DNA of 38,119 nt from an uncultured Prevotella sp. (GCA_945834405.1 CAMAHD010000007.1:1-38119); one strand, 5' to 3'. Positions 1-7,331 are shown, counted from the stretch's first letter. A program made the numbers and translations. Notes: generated from the sequence alone by a model not told the origin.

Positions 1-272
1 GCGACACATCAAAGGATTATGTCAAGACAAAGCCTATACATGAATCACAAAGGACATCGAATGAGGCAACGACAGCGACGATGAGGGAGAAATACCCTTC
101 GTTGATAGGAGGACAGTTCTTCCGTATTGATTGTAAGTATAATTATGAGCTAATAAGGGAACTAACTTCTTTCGGGAAAGAGTTAATCGTTCTTGAGCCT
201 GAGTATATATATAATAAGGTGAACGAGAGAATTTCTGAAATGATTGAAGAATACGGAAAGTTGCGAACATAG
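1..272 (+). CDS. WYL-domain transcriptional regulator, C-terminal fragment (5' end outside window)
   Basis: The frame is open from base 3 to the TAG at 270-272 and has no start of its own that makes sense, so this is the last 89 residues of a longer protein. It contains the 'KTKPIHESQ' stretch followed about 35 residues later by 'SFGKELIVLEPEYI' and a final amphipathic helix. This is the order seen at the end of WYL-domain proteins, where the beta-rich WYL fold is followed by a short C-terminal extension. WYL proteins are usually ligand-responsive HTH transcription factors and often sit beside phage-defence genes. The N-terminal HTH cannot be seen. The gene ends 61 bases before the preferred start of the next one and could be its regulator, which is an inference from position. 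An internal ATG at 81 is not a credible start because homology begins upstream of it. Confidence 0.72.
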   Translation, partial: DTSKDYVKTKPIHESQRTSNEATTATMREKYPSLIGGQFFRIDCKYNYELIRELTSFGKELIVLEPEYIYNKVNERISEMIEEYGKLRT

Positions 273-289
273 CGTTCGTAAGTGCGTCG

Positions 290-297
290 TAACTTTG
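290..297 (+). promoter_or_regulatory. Bacteroidota -7 element for the kinase-like gene
   Basis: TAACTTTG matches the TAnnTTTG -7 consensus of the primary sigma factor in Bacteroidota. The same octamer precedes the epimerase and the HU/SPOR genes in this window. Transcription would start near 301-303, downstream of the in-frame ATG at 244, so that upstream ATG cannot be used from this promoter. No good TTTG -33 element stands at the usual 19-21 base spacing, which suggests weak or regulator-dependent activity. Confidence 0.55.
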
Positions 298-333
298 CAT
301 CGTAAAATGAAAGTAGAACCAAAAAGAAACGAA

Positions 334-2682
334 ATGCGTACACAGAAGTACACCCAAGTAGAGGCAATCGTTGCCAAGTACAAGAACCTCGCTTCAAATA
401 CAGAGGCAGTAAGAAAGACAGAGAAGAGTTTTTCTGACTTTTTTATGCCAGATGACTTTCGTCGCCTTCACTTTGTTGAGCAACTATTAGGTCGTATTTA
501 TCTGCTAAAAACTGGTGAATATGCCAATGAGGCTGTAGTCAAAGAATACGAAGAATTTACCCACTATTATATAGAGGGGTTGATTACCGAAGAGGAAGAG
601 AGATTCCTTGTGGAGAATTATGATGTATTCGTTGACTATGCTCTTGACCATTTGAGCACATTGCTTAGCTTAGGCTTGGAATTTGACGAGCCAAAGGAAT
701 GGAGTCAGCTTGTTCCATATCTTCTGAACAATCGTTTGGGACGTTTTTTTATTCCGTCTTCGAATAAGGGATGTGAATTTGTTGGACTTGGTAAGTGCGA
801 CCTTCTGATAGGCGACGGCTTTGCCAATGCCGCCATGCGTGCTCTTGCTTGCGGCCATAAAGTCAATGGGTATAAGCAATCTGGAAATGATACAGCATTA
901 TGGGCGGATTTGGAAGATAATTCCTTCGATGCCGTCATCGTGGAAATGTCCTCAGAAGGTTTTGACCTTAGGGATTTGACGGTGGAAGACTGTTTCAATG
1001 CTTGCAACCGAATTGTCAAGGATGGAGGCGAAATACTGCTTTGTTTGTCAAAGAAGTCTGTTCTTGGTGAGGCTACAGCTTTCCTGCGTCAATATGTCAG
1101 CAGAGGAAAGACTCTGCAAGATGTCGTTCAGTTGCCTTCAGGAAAGATTCTGTTCCATTTTGCAAAGCAGCCGCATGATACATTCGTAATGTGTGATGCT
1201 ACGGAACTGTCTCAGAGAAGTGATGAGAGAGTTGTTGATGTTGCTGCCTTAAAAAAAGAGGTTGAAATGGCAAATATGCCAGAACGTGATGAACATCCTG
1301 TGGTTCGTCGCTTCTCATACGATGAGTTTAATGAGAACATACTATTGCCATCATACTACCTTAATTATACCAAGGTGGGAAGCCCGATTAATGATGTTGC
1401 TTCTGTTGAATCAACATTGATTCTTTCTAATGAATGTCAGAGCGGGGACAAGGTGGTGACTATCAATCAATTGTCAAAAACATTCACCAAGAGTGAATTC
1501 AATGTGGATTCCTTGCCAACTCTTAGAACAGATCGCTTAAGACGATTGCATCGAGTTGAAGGTCCTGCGGTAATAATGGCTGTTTCTGACAAGGAAATAG
1601 CTGTAGGATATACCACAGACTACTCGTCGTTCCTCGTTCCAAAGAATATGTATGTGTTAAAGCCTACAAATGGACTGGATGTGAAATATTTGGCATGCCA
1701 GTTGCTTAATCCTGCTATCCAAAAAACAATAGTGAGACTTGTCTATGGAAAGGGAAATGCCGCAACTTTGACGCATACTTGGGGCGAATTGGTGTATATT
1801 AATATGCTGTCTCTTGAAGAACAAGCAGTGGCTGTTCATGCAGCAGTTCTTAAGGATTATGCCGAACAGGAGTACTATACCCGAATCAGGGAAAGGGGAT
1901 TCAAGCACTCCATTCGTCTTAGAAAGCATGCTTTGGCTCAAAACATATCTGCGTTTGACAGCCTTTTCAGCTCATTGAAATACTGTATGGAGGATAACAA
2001 TGGTCGTATTTGTGCCAAAGACCAGTTGTCTTCGGTCAGTTCAATGACTGTTGGCGAAGCTATGGACTCATTGAAATCACAGCTTAAGGTTATCTGCGAG
2101 CGTGTGGCAAAATTGTCTGATGAACAAGACTATGGCAAATGCGAAGCTATTGAGCCACAGGGTTTCATCGAGGCTTATGAGCGGGAACATCAGAACGTTG
2201 CTTTCAGGTTTTCTCATGTTTGGGAGAACTTTGAAAAGAACAGTTTCCAAAGAGATGTGTTCGATAAGGAAACCGGGAAGTTGTTATTCCATAAGGGCGA
2301 ATCTATGAATTCGGCCTGGTTTCCAAAAAAGGCTTTGGAGCAAGTGCTTGACAATATTGTCTCCAACGCCATGGCACATGGCTTTACAGACAGGAATCGC
2401 ACTGATTATGTCGTAAAATCCGATTGGTCATCAGATGGATTGAATATGGTCATCCGAGTGTCAAATAACGGAACGCCTTTGTCTGCCGATATCAATACTG
2501 ACTTGGTTTTGGAGTATGGTTATTCAACAGCTCTGAACGAAAGAGGTCATGGTGGCATAGGTGGTGGAGAAATTGCGGAGATAATGCATCGTTTTGGTGG
2601 CGATGTAAGTGTTGTCTCCTCTCCTGATAGGCAATTCACAGTGACCTATGTACTGAAGATGCCTTTGGCAAGTCTTTATTAG
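334..2682 (+). CDS. Pseudo-methyltransferase / HsdS-like / GHKL histidine-kinase-like fusion protein
   Basis: This 782-residue protein is not one I recognise as a named family. Residues 120-320 resemble an N6-adenine methyltransferase fold of the HsdM type: a Rossmann-like stretch, 'FDAVIVE', 'RIVKDGGEILLCLS' and 'VVQLPSGKI'. The SAM-binding glycine motif is degenerate ('LLIGDGFANAA') and the catalytic NPPY is absent. Residues 340-515 resemble an HsdS target-recognition half, ending in the familiar 'LEEQAVAVHAAVL' helix. A helix with His532 ('RLRKHALAQNIS') could be a phosphoacceptor. Residues 660-780 form a GHKL ATPase, with N-box 'DNIVSNAMAHGF', G1 'VSNNGTPL' (Asn in place of the usual Asp) and G2 'GHGGIGGGEIAEI'. 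I chose ATG 334 for the A-rich upstream region. ATG 307 is possible and would give a nearly leaderless mRNA; ATG 244 lies upstream of the promoter. The inferred role is DNA-target sensing coupled to signalling to the downstream receiver protein. Confidence 0.7.
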   Translation: MRTQKYTQVEAIVAKYKNLASNTEAVRKTEKSFSDFFMPDDFRRLHFVEQLLGRIYLLKTGEYANEAVVKEYEEFTHYYIEGLITEEEERFLVENYDVFVDYALDHLSTLLSLGLEFDEPKEWSQLVPYLLNNRLGRFFIPSSNKGCEFVGLGKCDLLIGDGFANAAMRALACGHKVNGYKQSGNDTALWADLEDNSFDAVIVEMSSEGFDLRDLTVEDCFNACNRIVKDGGEILLCLSKKSVLGEATAFLRQYVSRGKTLQDVVQLPSGKILFHFAKQPHDTFVMCDATELSQRSDERVVDVAALKKEVEMANMPERDEHPVVRRFSYDEFNENILLPSYYLNYTKVGSPINDVASVESTLILSNECQSGDKVVTINQLSKTFTKSEFNVDSLPTLRTDRLRRLHRVEGPAVIMAVSDKEIAVGYTTDYSSFLVPKNMYVLKPTNGLDVKYLACQLLNPAIQKTIVRLVYGKGNAATLTHTWGELVYINMLSLEEQAVAVHAAVLKDYAEQEYYTRIRERGFKHSIRLRKHALAQNISAFDSLFSSLKYCMEDNNGRICAKDQLSSVSSMTVGEAMDSLKSQLKVICERVAKLSDEQDYGKCEAIEPQGFIEAYEREHQNVAFRFSHVWENFEKNSFQRDVFDKETGKLLFHKGESMNSAWFPKKALEQVLDNIVSNAMAHGFTDRNRTDYVVKSDWSSDGLNMVIRVSNNGTPLSADINTDLVLEYGYSTALNERGHGGIGGGEIAEIMHRFGGDVSVVSSPDRQFTVTYVLKMPLASLY

Positions 2683-2693
2683 TAGTTTAACAT

Positions 2694-2720
2694 GGTGCAG
2701 GATGAAAAACATCCTGTACC
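2694..2720 (+). other. 11-bp hairpin between kinase-like and receiver genes
   Basis: Arms 2694-2704 and 2710-2720 pair over 11 bp with a single G-U wobble, closing a loop of five A residues. No U-tract follows, so it is not a typical terminator. It lies 11 bases after the kinase stop and 17 before the preferred receiver start. A possible upstream ATG at 2702 would be buried in the stem. It could tune the ratio of the two proteins by partial termination, mRNA stability or translation, which is an inference. Confidence 0.6.
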
Positions 2721-2737
2721 TCAAAAATTGTCATATT

Positions 2738-3802
2738 ATGAATAAGAATCTGATACAAGTATTATGGGTAGAGGATGACCCACAAAACATCCTGTTATAT
2801 CCTATAGAAGCAGCAAGATATGGCCTTGAATTGGTTCCGTTCCGTTGCTGGGAAGAAGCAGAAAATGCGCTCGTTTCCGATTTCAAACGTTGGTCAGCAA
2901 TTATCTTGGATGCGAAGTGTAAATACAAGAAGGAAGACCATGACAATGCCTCCCGTTTCCTTGTGCATGCACTTTCTTCTATTACAAAGATATGTACTGA
3001 GCGTAAACGTATTATCCCCTGGTTCATTCTATCTGGTGCCAGCGAGGATGAACTGAACGATTTGATTCTTGACAATCGTGAAGAGTGGGATGGCGACTGG
3101 TCAAGTAAGAAATACTATAGTAAAACAACCGACAGGGATATGCTTTTCCATCGCATTCCTTATAAGGCAAGAGTCTCTCTTGAAATGCAAATCCGCCTTA
3201 TATATTATCCTGATGTTTTTAAGGCAATAAGAAAATCGGGACTTGGTGATGATATGGAGATAAAGATGGAAAAGCTATTGTTGCCAATTCATACGTTTAA
3301 ATATTCGGGTGAAGAATACAATAATCTGATGACAGAAGTGAGAAAATGTATAGAATTATTATTCGATTCGATGGCGAGAAACGGTATTCTTCCAAATCAA
3401 AAGCGTAATGATGGCACTTATGCTCTTCTTGATACACTTACAGATAAGAGAGGTTCGCGAAAATTGAAATGGTGTAGTATGCTGTTGTCTGGAAAGGAAG
3501 TTACAGTTGGGGACAAGAAGATAACAAGTGAAAATATTCTTCCGAATGTTCTAAAAGACAGTTTTCAACGTCTGATCGAGATTGCAGGCTCATACGAACA
3601 TGCTGAAAATCCAGATGCCACTGAAGAACAAAAAGCAAACTCGCGTCATACACAATCATTCCTTGAAGGTATTGGAAATGCTCCATATCTTTTAAGAAGT
3701 ATGGTGATGGAGCTTTGTACTATTATCCTATGGTATGCTAATTATCTCGAAGACCACGATGACGAAGAATTGAACAGGTTGAAATGGGTCAATGCTTGTT
3801 GA
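2738..3802 (+). CDS. Receiver-domain (response-regulator-like) protein with unknown helical output domain
   Basis: This 354-residue protein opens with a CheY-like receiver: 'VLWVEDDP' gives the acidic cluster Glu12-Asp13-Asp14, 'AIILDAKC' gives the likely phosphoacceptor Asp58, 'WFILSGAS' gives the conserved Ser99, and Lys124, Lys125 or Lys129 could be the conserved lysine. The receiver carries an insertion after Asp58. Residues 145-354 appear mainly alpha-helical and show no HTH, GGDEF, HD-GYP or HEPN (R-x4-6-H) signature, so the output is unknown. It lies 55 bases downstream of the GHKL fusion gene, and the two read as a cognate sensor and responder pair. I prefer ATG 2738 over ATG 2702 because the receiver fold begins right after it and 2702 lies inside a hairpin stem. 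It converges on the glycosyltransferase gene across a repeat cluster. Confidence 0.68.
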   Translation: MNKNLIQVLWVEDDPQNILLYPIEAARYGLELVPFRCWEEAENALVSDFKRWSAIILDAKCKYKKEDHDNASRFLVHALSSITKICTERKRIIPWFILSGASEDELNDLILDNREEWDGDWSSKKYYSKTTDRDMLFHRIPYKARVSLEMQIRLIYYPDVFKAIRKSGLGDDMEIKMEKLLLPIHTFKYSGEEYNNLMTEVRKCIELLFDSMARNGILPNQKRNDGTYALLDTLTDKRGSRKLKWCSMLLSGKEVTVGDKKITSENILPNVLKDSFQRLIEIAGSYEHAENPDATEEQKANSRHTQSFLEGIGNAPYLLRSMVMELCTIILWYANYLEDHDDEELNRLKWVNAC

Positions 3803-3838
3803 AAGCCCATTCAAAGGGATTGTAGCGTCACAACACCA

Positions 3839-3926
3839 GTTGTCACAGTCGTTCCATGACTGTGGAACGAGTGTGACAACGGTCATGGAACTGGTTTGAC
3901 AACAGTCATGGAACGACCGTGACAAC
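3839..3926. repeat. Inverted plus 23-bp tandem repeat cluster between convergent genes
   Basis: Bases 3839-3863 are the reverse complement of 3902-3926 at 24 of 25 positions. Between and within the arms, an 18-base unit TGACAACrGTCATGGAAC occurs at 3874-3891 and 3897-3914 with a 23-base period, and its first seven bases recur at 3920-3926. The right arm encodes the last codons and stop of the minus-strand glycosyltransferase. The structure could act as a bidirectional terminator or be a dispersed repeat marking the edge of the accessory region. No IS-like gene is present. Confidence 0.85.
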
Positions 3927-5054
3927 AGACTTCAACACCTCTGCCATCTGACATTTCCATGACAAATGCTCTACGCTCTTTCGTATGTCAGAAGCTGGAG
4001 CAGGGTTGTTGTCAAGAAATAGAAGTATTGCGTCAATATCTATGGGCGATTCATCTTTAGGAGCCTTCAGTACGTACGGCTTGTCGTCAAAGTCGGAATC
4101 GTTTTCTGAATAGATGAAGGGAATTCCACGTGCAGCATATTCCCGGTTCTTTAAGGTTTTAATGTCATCAATGCCACAACGGTGGCGACCTAAGCTGCCG
4201 ATGGCAAAAGAACAGGCATCAAAAAGATTATTGAGAGGTATACCAAAAAGACGGCCATGTTTGATGATATACTCGCTTATTCCATATCGCTCTGTTACTT
4301 CGTCTATCGTTGGATAACCCAGATTGCTCATGCCTCGATAGTCTTCCCATCCTACTACGTGGAAGTAGATGCGGCGTCCGTCAGGATGTCGTTGGTAGTA
4401 CTCTCCTAAACCTGCTACCAGACGGTCGAAACCATGCCAATAGTGCATTTCTGCAACGCCTATGAAATGGAGGGCAGAGTCTTGTTCGGAGGGTTGCTGA
4501 TGAAGAGGAAGCGCATCGAAGTCTACTCCGTTGCTAATCTTTATGGTACGCTGACCGAAGATGGTATCGACATTGGCAAAGGTGACGATGGCATCCATCT
4601 GTCGGGCAAGACGTTTGCGGAATAGCTTGTCTATCAGCAATGCCAATCGGTCGTTCAGACAGTAGCCGCTGACTTCTTTGTCGTAGGGATAGGTGGGTAT
4701 CTCGCATACACAGCGGATTCCCCTGCGGCGCAGTTTGGCAAACAGATGAATCAGGAAGGGACTGGCATTCATGAAACTGCGCGAATATACCAAGTCAACG
4801 TGCTGTTGACGGCAATACCGATAAATACTGCCATAACAAATGCGTGAGAATAATCCAGCCAAACGCCCACTGCCATAGTCGCTGATGATGTTGCAGTTGA
4901 CGAAACGGCATCGATGGCCTTGCTTGTTGAAATCGTAATAGCACAGGTGGACTTGATGGCCGTTTTGGCGAAGTCCTCTTACCTGTTGGTGTATTTTTTT
5001 GCTGATACCACTCTCTTGTGAAAAACCGTGATATACAAGAAACAGTATATTCAT
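3906..5054 (-). CDS. Glycosyltransferase, GT-B fold (GT4-like)
   Basis: This 382-residue protein begins 'MNILFLVYHG', a typical first beta strand of GT-B glycosyltransferases. It has a glycine-rich 'SGISKKIHQQVRGL' acceptor-side segment and, near the C-terminus, 'KTLKNREYAARGIPFIYSE', which is the donor-binding K/E pattern of GT4 enzymes. It probably transfers a sugar to a cell-surface glycan on the cytoplasmic face of the membrane. The start at 5054 is chosen over 5150 because the longer form only adds a low-complexity stretch overlapping the upstream gene. It lies 50 bases downstream of the GT2 gene and is probably cotranscribed with it and nth. The last seven residues and the stop are encoded inside the repeat arm at 3906-3926, so the natural C-terminus may have been changed by repeat insertion. 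Donor and acceptor cannot be read from the sequence. Confidence 0.82.
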   Translation of the reverse strand: MNILFLVYHGFSQESGISKKIHQQVRGLRQNGHQVHLCYYDFNKQGHRCRFVNCNIISDYGSGRLAGLFSRICYGSIYRYCRQQHVDLVYSRSFMNASPFLIHLFAKLRRRGIRCVCEIPTYPYDKEVSGYCLNDRLALLIDKLFRKRLARQMDAIVTFANVDTIFGQRTIKISNGVDFDALPLHQQPSEQDSALHFIGVAEMHYWHGFDRLVAGLGEYYQRHPDGRRIYFHVVGWEDYRGMSNLGYPTIDEVTERYGISEYIIKHGRLFGIPLNNLFDACSFAIGSLGRHRCGIDDIKTLKNREYAARGIPFIYSENDSDFDDKPYVLKAPKDESPIDIDAILLFLDNNPAPASDIRKSVEHLSWKCQMAEVLKSVVTVVP

Positions 5055-5104
5055 ATTGTGCGTGTTGATGGAAATGGATAGATGCTGTCTTGGAGATGAT
5101 TGAA

Positions 5105-6172
5105 TCAAAGCTGGCCGACGGGGCAAGGGGCTGGATGTCTGTGCATACAATCGAAGAATAATGCAGGCGACCCAAACAGTGCGGTGATATGGTTGAAATA
5201 GCGGCGATACAGACGAATACGCATCAGACGGTTGAATGGCGGCAAGAGCAGCAGGAAAAGCAGGAAGAGAAACAGTCTGCCATTGGCTATATGTTGAACC
5301 AACAGGTTCTTGATGATTCTCAGGAGGTCTCCTTCTGCCGTTTGGGTATGGTCTATATGTGTTTGGTTGTGGTAAAAGAAATCCAGTCCTCTTGAAGCTA
5401 TTTCATACGCAAACAGGCTTTTGCCGACGTAAGTGTTTCCTTTCAGATTGGTGGAGAATAGCCGGAGTATCGTCTGGTAGTCAAGCATGGTCTTGGTTGC
5501 TTTTTTCCATTTGGCATCTAAGGTGACACCCCCCATGTTCTTTCTGTAGAAATAGGTTGGGGTAGGGATGACTACTGCCTGACGGACAAAAGGAAAGAGC
5601 AGATAGTTGAACAGGGCATCTTGCATATAGATTCCCTTCAGAAAACAGACTTGGCTTTCCTGAAGCATGCTGCGGCGAATGAGCATGTTCCATACTGTAT
5701 AGTGCTTGAATGTGCCCATGTATAGCTGGTTGGGATTGGTCAGCACCTGCTCGTGTTTCAATGGATAAGTGTTGCATTGCAGATATTCGTCGTAGATATT
5801 TCCTATCAGCAGGTCGGCTTCCGGATGGCGTTGGGCAGCCGACAGCAGTTCAGAGAGACATCCCTTCAGCAGGTAGTCGTCTGAGTCGACAAAGAGTATA
5901 TACTCACCGGTGGCCTCCTTGATTCCGTCATTGCGGCATACTGAAGAGCCCTGATTTTCCTGATGGTTTAAAATGCGGAAGTCCATGCCTCCGTCATAAG
6001 CAGCGAGGGTATCTTCCAGTACTTTCATGGAACGGTCGGGCGTGCAGTCGTTGATGAGAATACACTCTACAGCCGAGTGCTCAACGTCTTGTTGGATAAT
6101 GGATTGTATACATTGGTGAATGTAATCCTCAACCTTGTAGACAGGAATGATGATAGAAATCTTCTTCTGCAT
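5105..6172 (-). CDS. Family 2 glycosyltransferase (GT-A fold)
   Basis: This 355-residue protein opens 'MQKKISIIIPVYKVEDYI', the hallmark GT2 start. It continues with 'ILINDCTPDRS', 'QENQGSSVCRNDGI' and the metal-binding DxD as 'FVDSDDYL' (Asp96-Ser-Asp98). The catalytic domain covers about residues 1-230. A short very hydrophobic segment near residue 305 ('FLFLLFLLLLPPF') could anchor the protein in the membrane. The likely role is addition of one sugar during synthesis of LPS, capsule or a glycoprotein glycan. It starts 15 bases after the nth stop, so the DNA-repair gene and the glycosyltransferases seem to share a transcript. The start is supported by the immediate start of the fold. Confidence 0.9.
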   Translation of the reverse strand: MQKKISIIIPVYKVEDYIHQCIQSIIQQDVEHSAVECILINDCTPDRSMKVLEDTLAAYDGGMDFRILNHQENQGSSVCRNDGIKEATGEYILFVDSDDYLLKGCLSELLSAAQRHPEADLLIGNIYDEYLQCNTYPLKHEQVLTNPNQLYMGTFKHYTVWNMLIRRSMLQESQVCFLKGIYMQDALFNYLLFPFVRQAVVIPTPTYFYRKNMGGVTLDAKWKKATKTMLDYQTILRLFSTNLKGNTYVGKSLFAYEIASRGLDFFYHNQTHIDHTQTAEGDLLRIIKNLLVQHIANGRLFLFLLFLLLLPPFNRLMRIRLYRRYFNHITALFGSPALFFDCMHRHPAPCPVGQL

Positions 6173-6187
6173 ATTTTCCTCTGTTGG

Positions 6188-6820
6188 CTACAGTTGTTTC
6201 TTGCACCACATGGAGATGGCACATTGCTCACATTTGGGCTTTTGCGAGGTACAGACATAGCGACCATGCAGCAACAGCCAGTGATGTGCACGACCAACAT
6301 CTTCTGTCGGAATGTGTTTCAGCAGTTCTAATTCTACTTTCAAGGGCGTGTTGGCAGAACGGCTGACCAAACCTATGCGGTGAGACACGCGATAGACGTG
6401 AGTGTCTACTGGCATTGTCGGTTGATTGAAAGCTACGGAGAGAACCACGTTGGCTGTCTTTCGACCTACTCCCGGCAGTTCTACCAATTGCTCCATCGTC
6501 GACGGAACTTCACCGCCATAGCTGCTCATCAGCATACGAGACATGGCACAGAGATGGGTCGCCTTGGAGTTGGGATAAGATACGCTTCCCATCAGCGTCA
6601 ACAGCTCTTCGGGTTCTGCTTCGCTCATCTCGCGCGCTGTGGGATAGCGGCTGAAGAGAGCGGGAGTCACTTGGTTGACACGCTTGTCAGTACATTGGGC
6701 ACTGAGCATCACTGCCACTAATAGCTGGAATATGCTGCCAAACTCAAGTTCGGTTGTCACGCTTGGCTGTTCGTCTCTGAAATAATCAAGTATATGCTGA
6801 TAACGTTCGTGCTTTTGCAT
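6188..6820 (-). CDS. nth: Endonuclease III (DNA glycosylase / AP lyase)
   Basis: This 210-residue protein is the full length expected for Nth. The helix-hairpin-helix reads 'LPGVGRKTANVVLSVAF', with catalytic Lys121, and is followed by 'VDTHVYRVS', with catalytic Asp139. Four cysteines at 190, 197, 200 and 206 have the C-x6-C-x2-C-x5-C spacing of the [4Fe-4S] cluster. It removes oxidised pyrimidines and cleaves the abasic site by beta-elimination in base excision repair. It stands directly downstream of a strong terminator that ends the methylmalonyl-CoA gene set. No TAnnTTTG box is visible in the 80 bases upstream, so it may be driven by read-through or a weak promoter. Confidence 0.96.
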   Translation of the reverse strand: MQKHERYQHILDYFRDEQPSVTTELEFGSIFQLLVAVMLSAQCTDKRVNQVTPALFSRYPTAREMSEAEPEELLTLMGSVSYPNSKATHLCAMSRMLMSSYGGEVPSTMEQLVELPGVGRKTANVVLSVAFNQPTMPVDTHVYRVSHRIGLVSRSANTPLKVELELLKHIPTEDVGRAHHWLLLHGRYVCTSQKPKCEQCAISMWCKKQL

Positions 6821-6837
6821 AAATCGGATATTGCTGT

Positions 6838-6883
6838 AAAGAAAGAGGGATGAAAGGCATCATTAAGATACCTTTCACCCCTC
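6838..6883 (-). terminator. Rho-independent terminator after the biotin carrier gene
   Basis: Read on the minus strand, arms 6883-6871 and 6857-6845 form a 13-bp stem with one G-U pair and a 13-base loop, followed by TTTCTTT at 6844-6838. It starts 17 bases beyond the stop of the biotin carrier gene and 18 bases before the start of nth. It is the clearest terminator in the window. Confidence 0.88.
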
Positions 6884-6899
6884 ATGATTATCTGATGGA

Positions 6900-7331
6900 T
6901 TATTCGATGACAACCAATACATCGTCTTCCATAACTGTCTGTCCGGCTTGGACACGAATCTCTACAACCCTGCCTGCGTATTCGGCATCCAGGTTGTTTG
7001 CCATCTTCATGGCTTCAAGTACCACAACAGTGTCTCCCACTGCCACAGGGTCGCCTATGTTCACCTTGATTTCGGTAATCACTCCGGGAAGTGGAGCCTT
7101 GACTACCTTCTCGTTGTAGGCTCGTGTGGAAGAAGAGCTGCCTGAAGGAGAAGGCGATGCTGCTGCAGCGGCTGGACGAACAACGGGTTTGGGCTTCTCT
7201 GGTTCGGGCTCTGGTTCTTTTTCAACCTTGAATGCCTCGCCATTGACTGTAACATTAACCACATTGTCCACGATATCACCCACTTCTACTTCATAAGCGG
7301 TACCGTTAATCGTATACTTATACTTCTTCAT
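6900..7331 (-). CDS. Biotin carboxyl carrier protein of a decarboxylase/carboxylase complex
   Basis: This 143-residue protein has a small N-terminal domain ('YKYTINGTAYEVEVGD'), a Pro/Ala/Glu/Ser-rich linker at residues 38-70 typical of a swinging arm, and a C-terminal biotinyl domain with 'VLEAMKMANN'. Lys109 in EAMKM is the biotinylation site. It would carry the carboxyl group between the carboxyltransferase encoded upstream and a second catalytic subunit. Gene order (epimerase, carboxyltransferase, small protein, carrier) fits methylmalonyl-CoA decarboxylase or propionyl-CoA carboxylase. I chose ATG 7331 over 7340 because the conserved fold starts 'MKKYKYT'. A strong terminator follows. 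Confidence 0.9.
   Translation of the reverse strand: MKKYKYTINGTAYEVEVGDIVDNVVNVTVNGEAFKVEKEPEPEPEKPKPVVRPAAAAASPSPSGSSSSTRAYNEKVVKAPLPGVITEIKVNIGDPVAVGDTVVVLEAMKMANNLDAEYAGRVVEIRVQAGQTVMEDDVLVVIE

Noticed and set aside
244..333. Extended start at ATG 244 for the kinase-like protein
   Set aside because: It overlaps the WYL gene end and lies upstream of the TAACTTTG promoter at 290-297; the added residues show no family pattern.
3839..3926. CRISPR array
   Set aside because: Copies are few, partly inverted, and have 5-base spacing rather than unique spacers; no cas genes are present.
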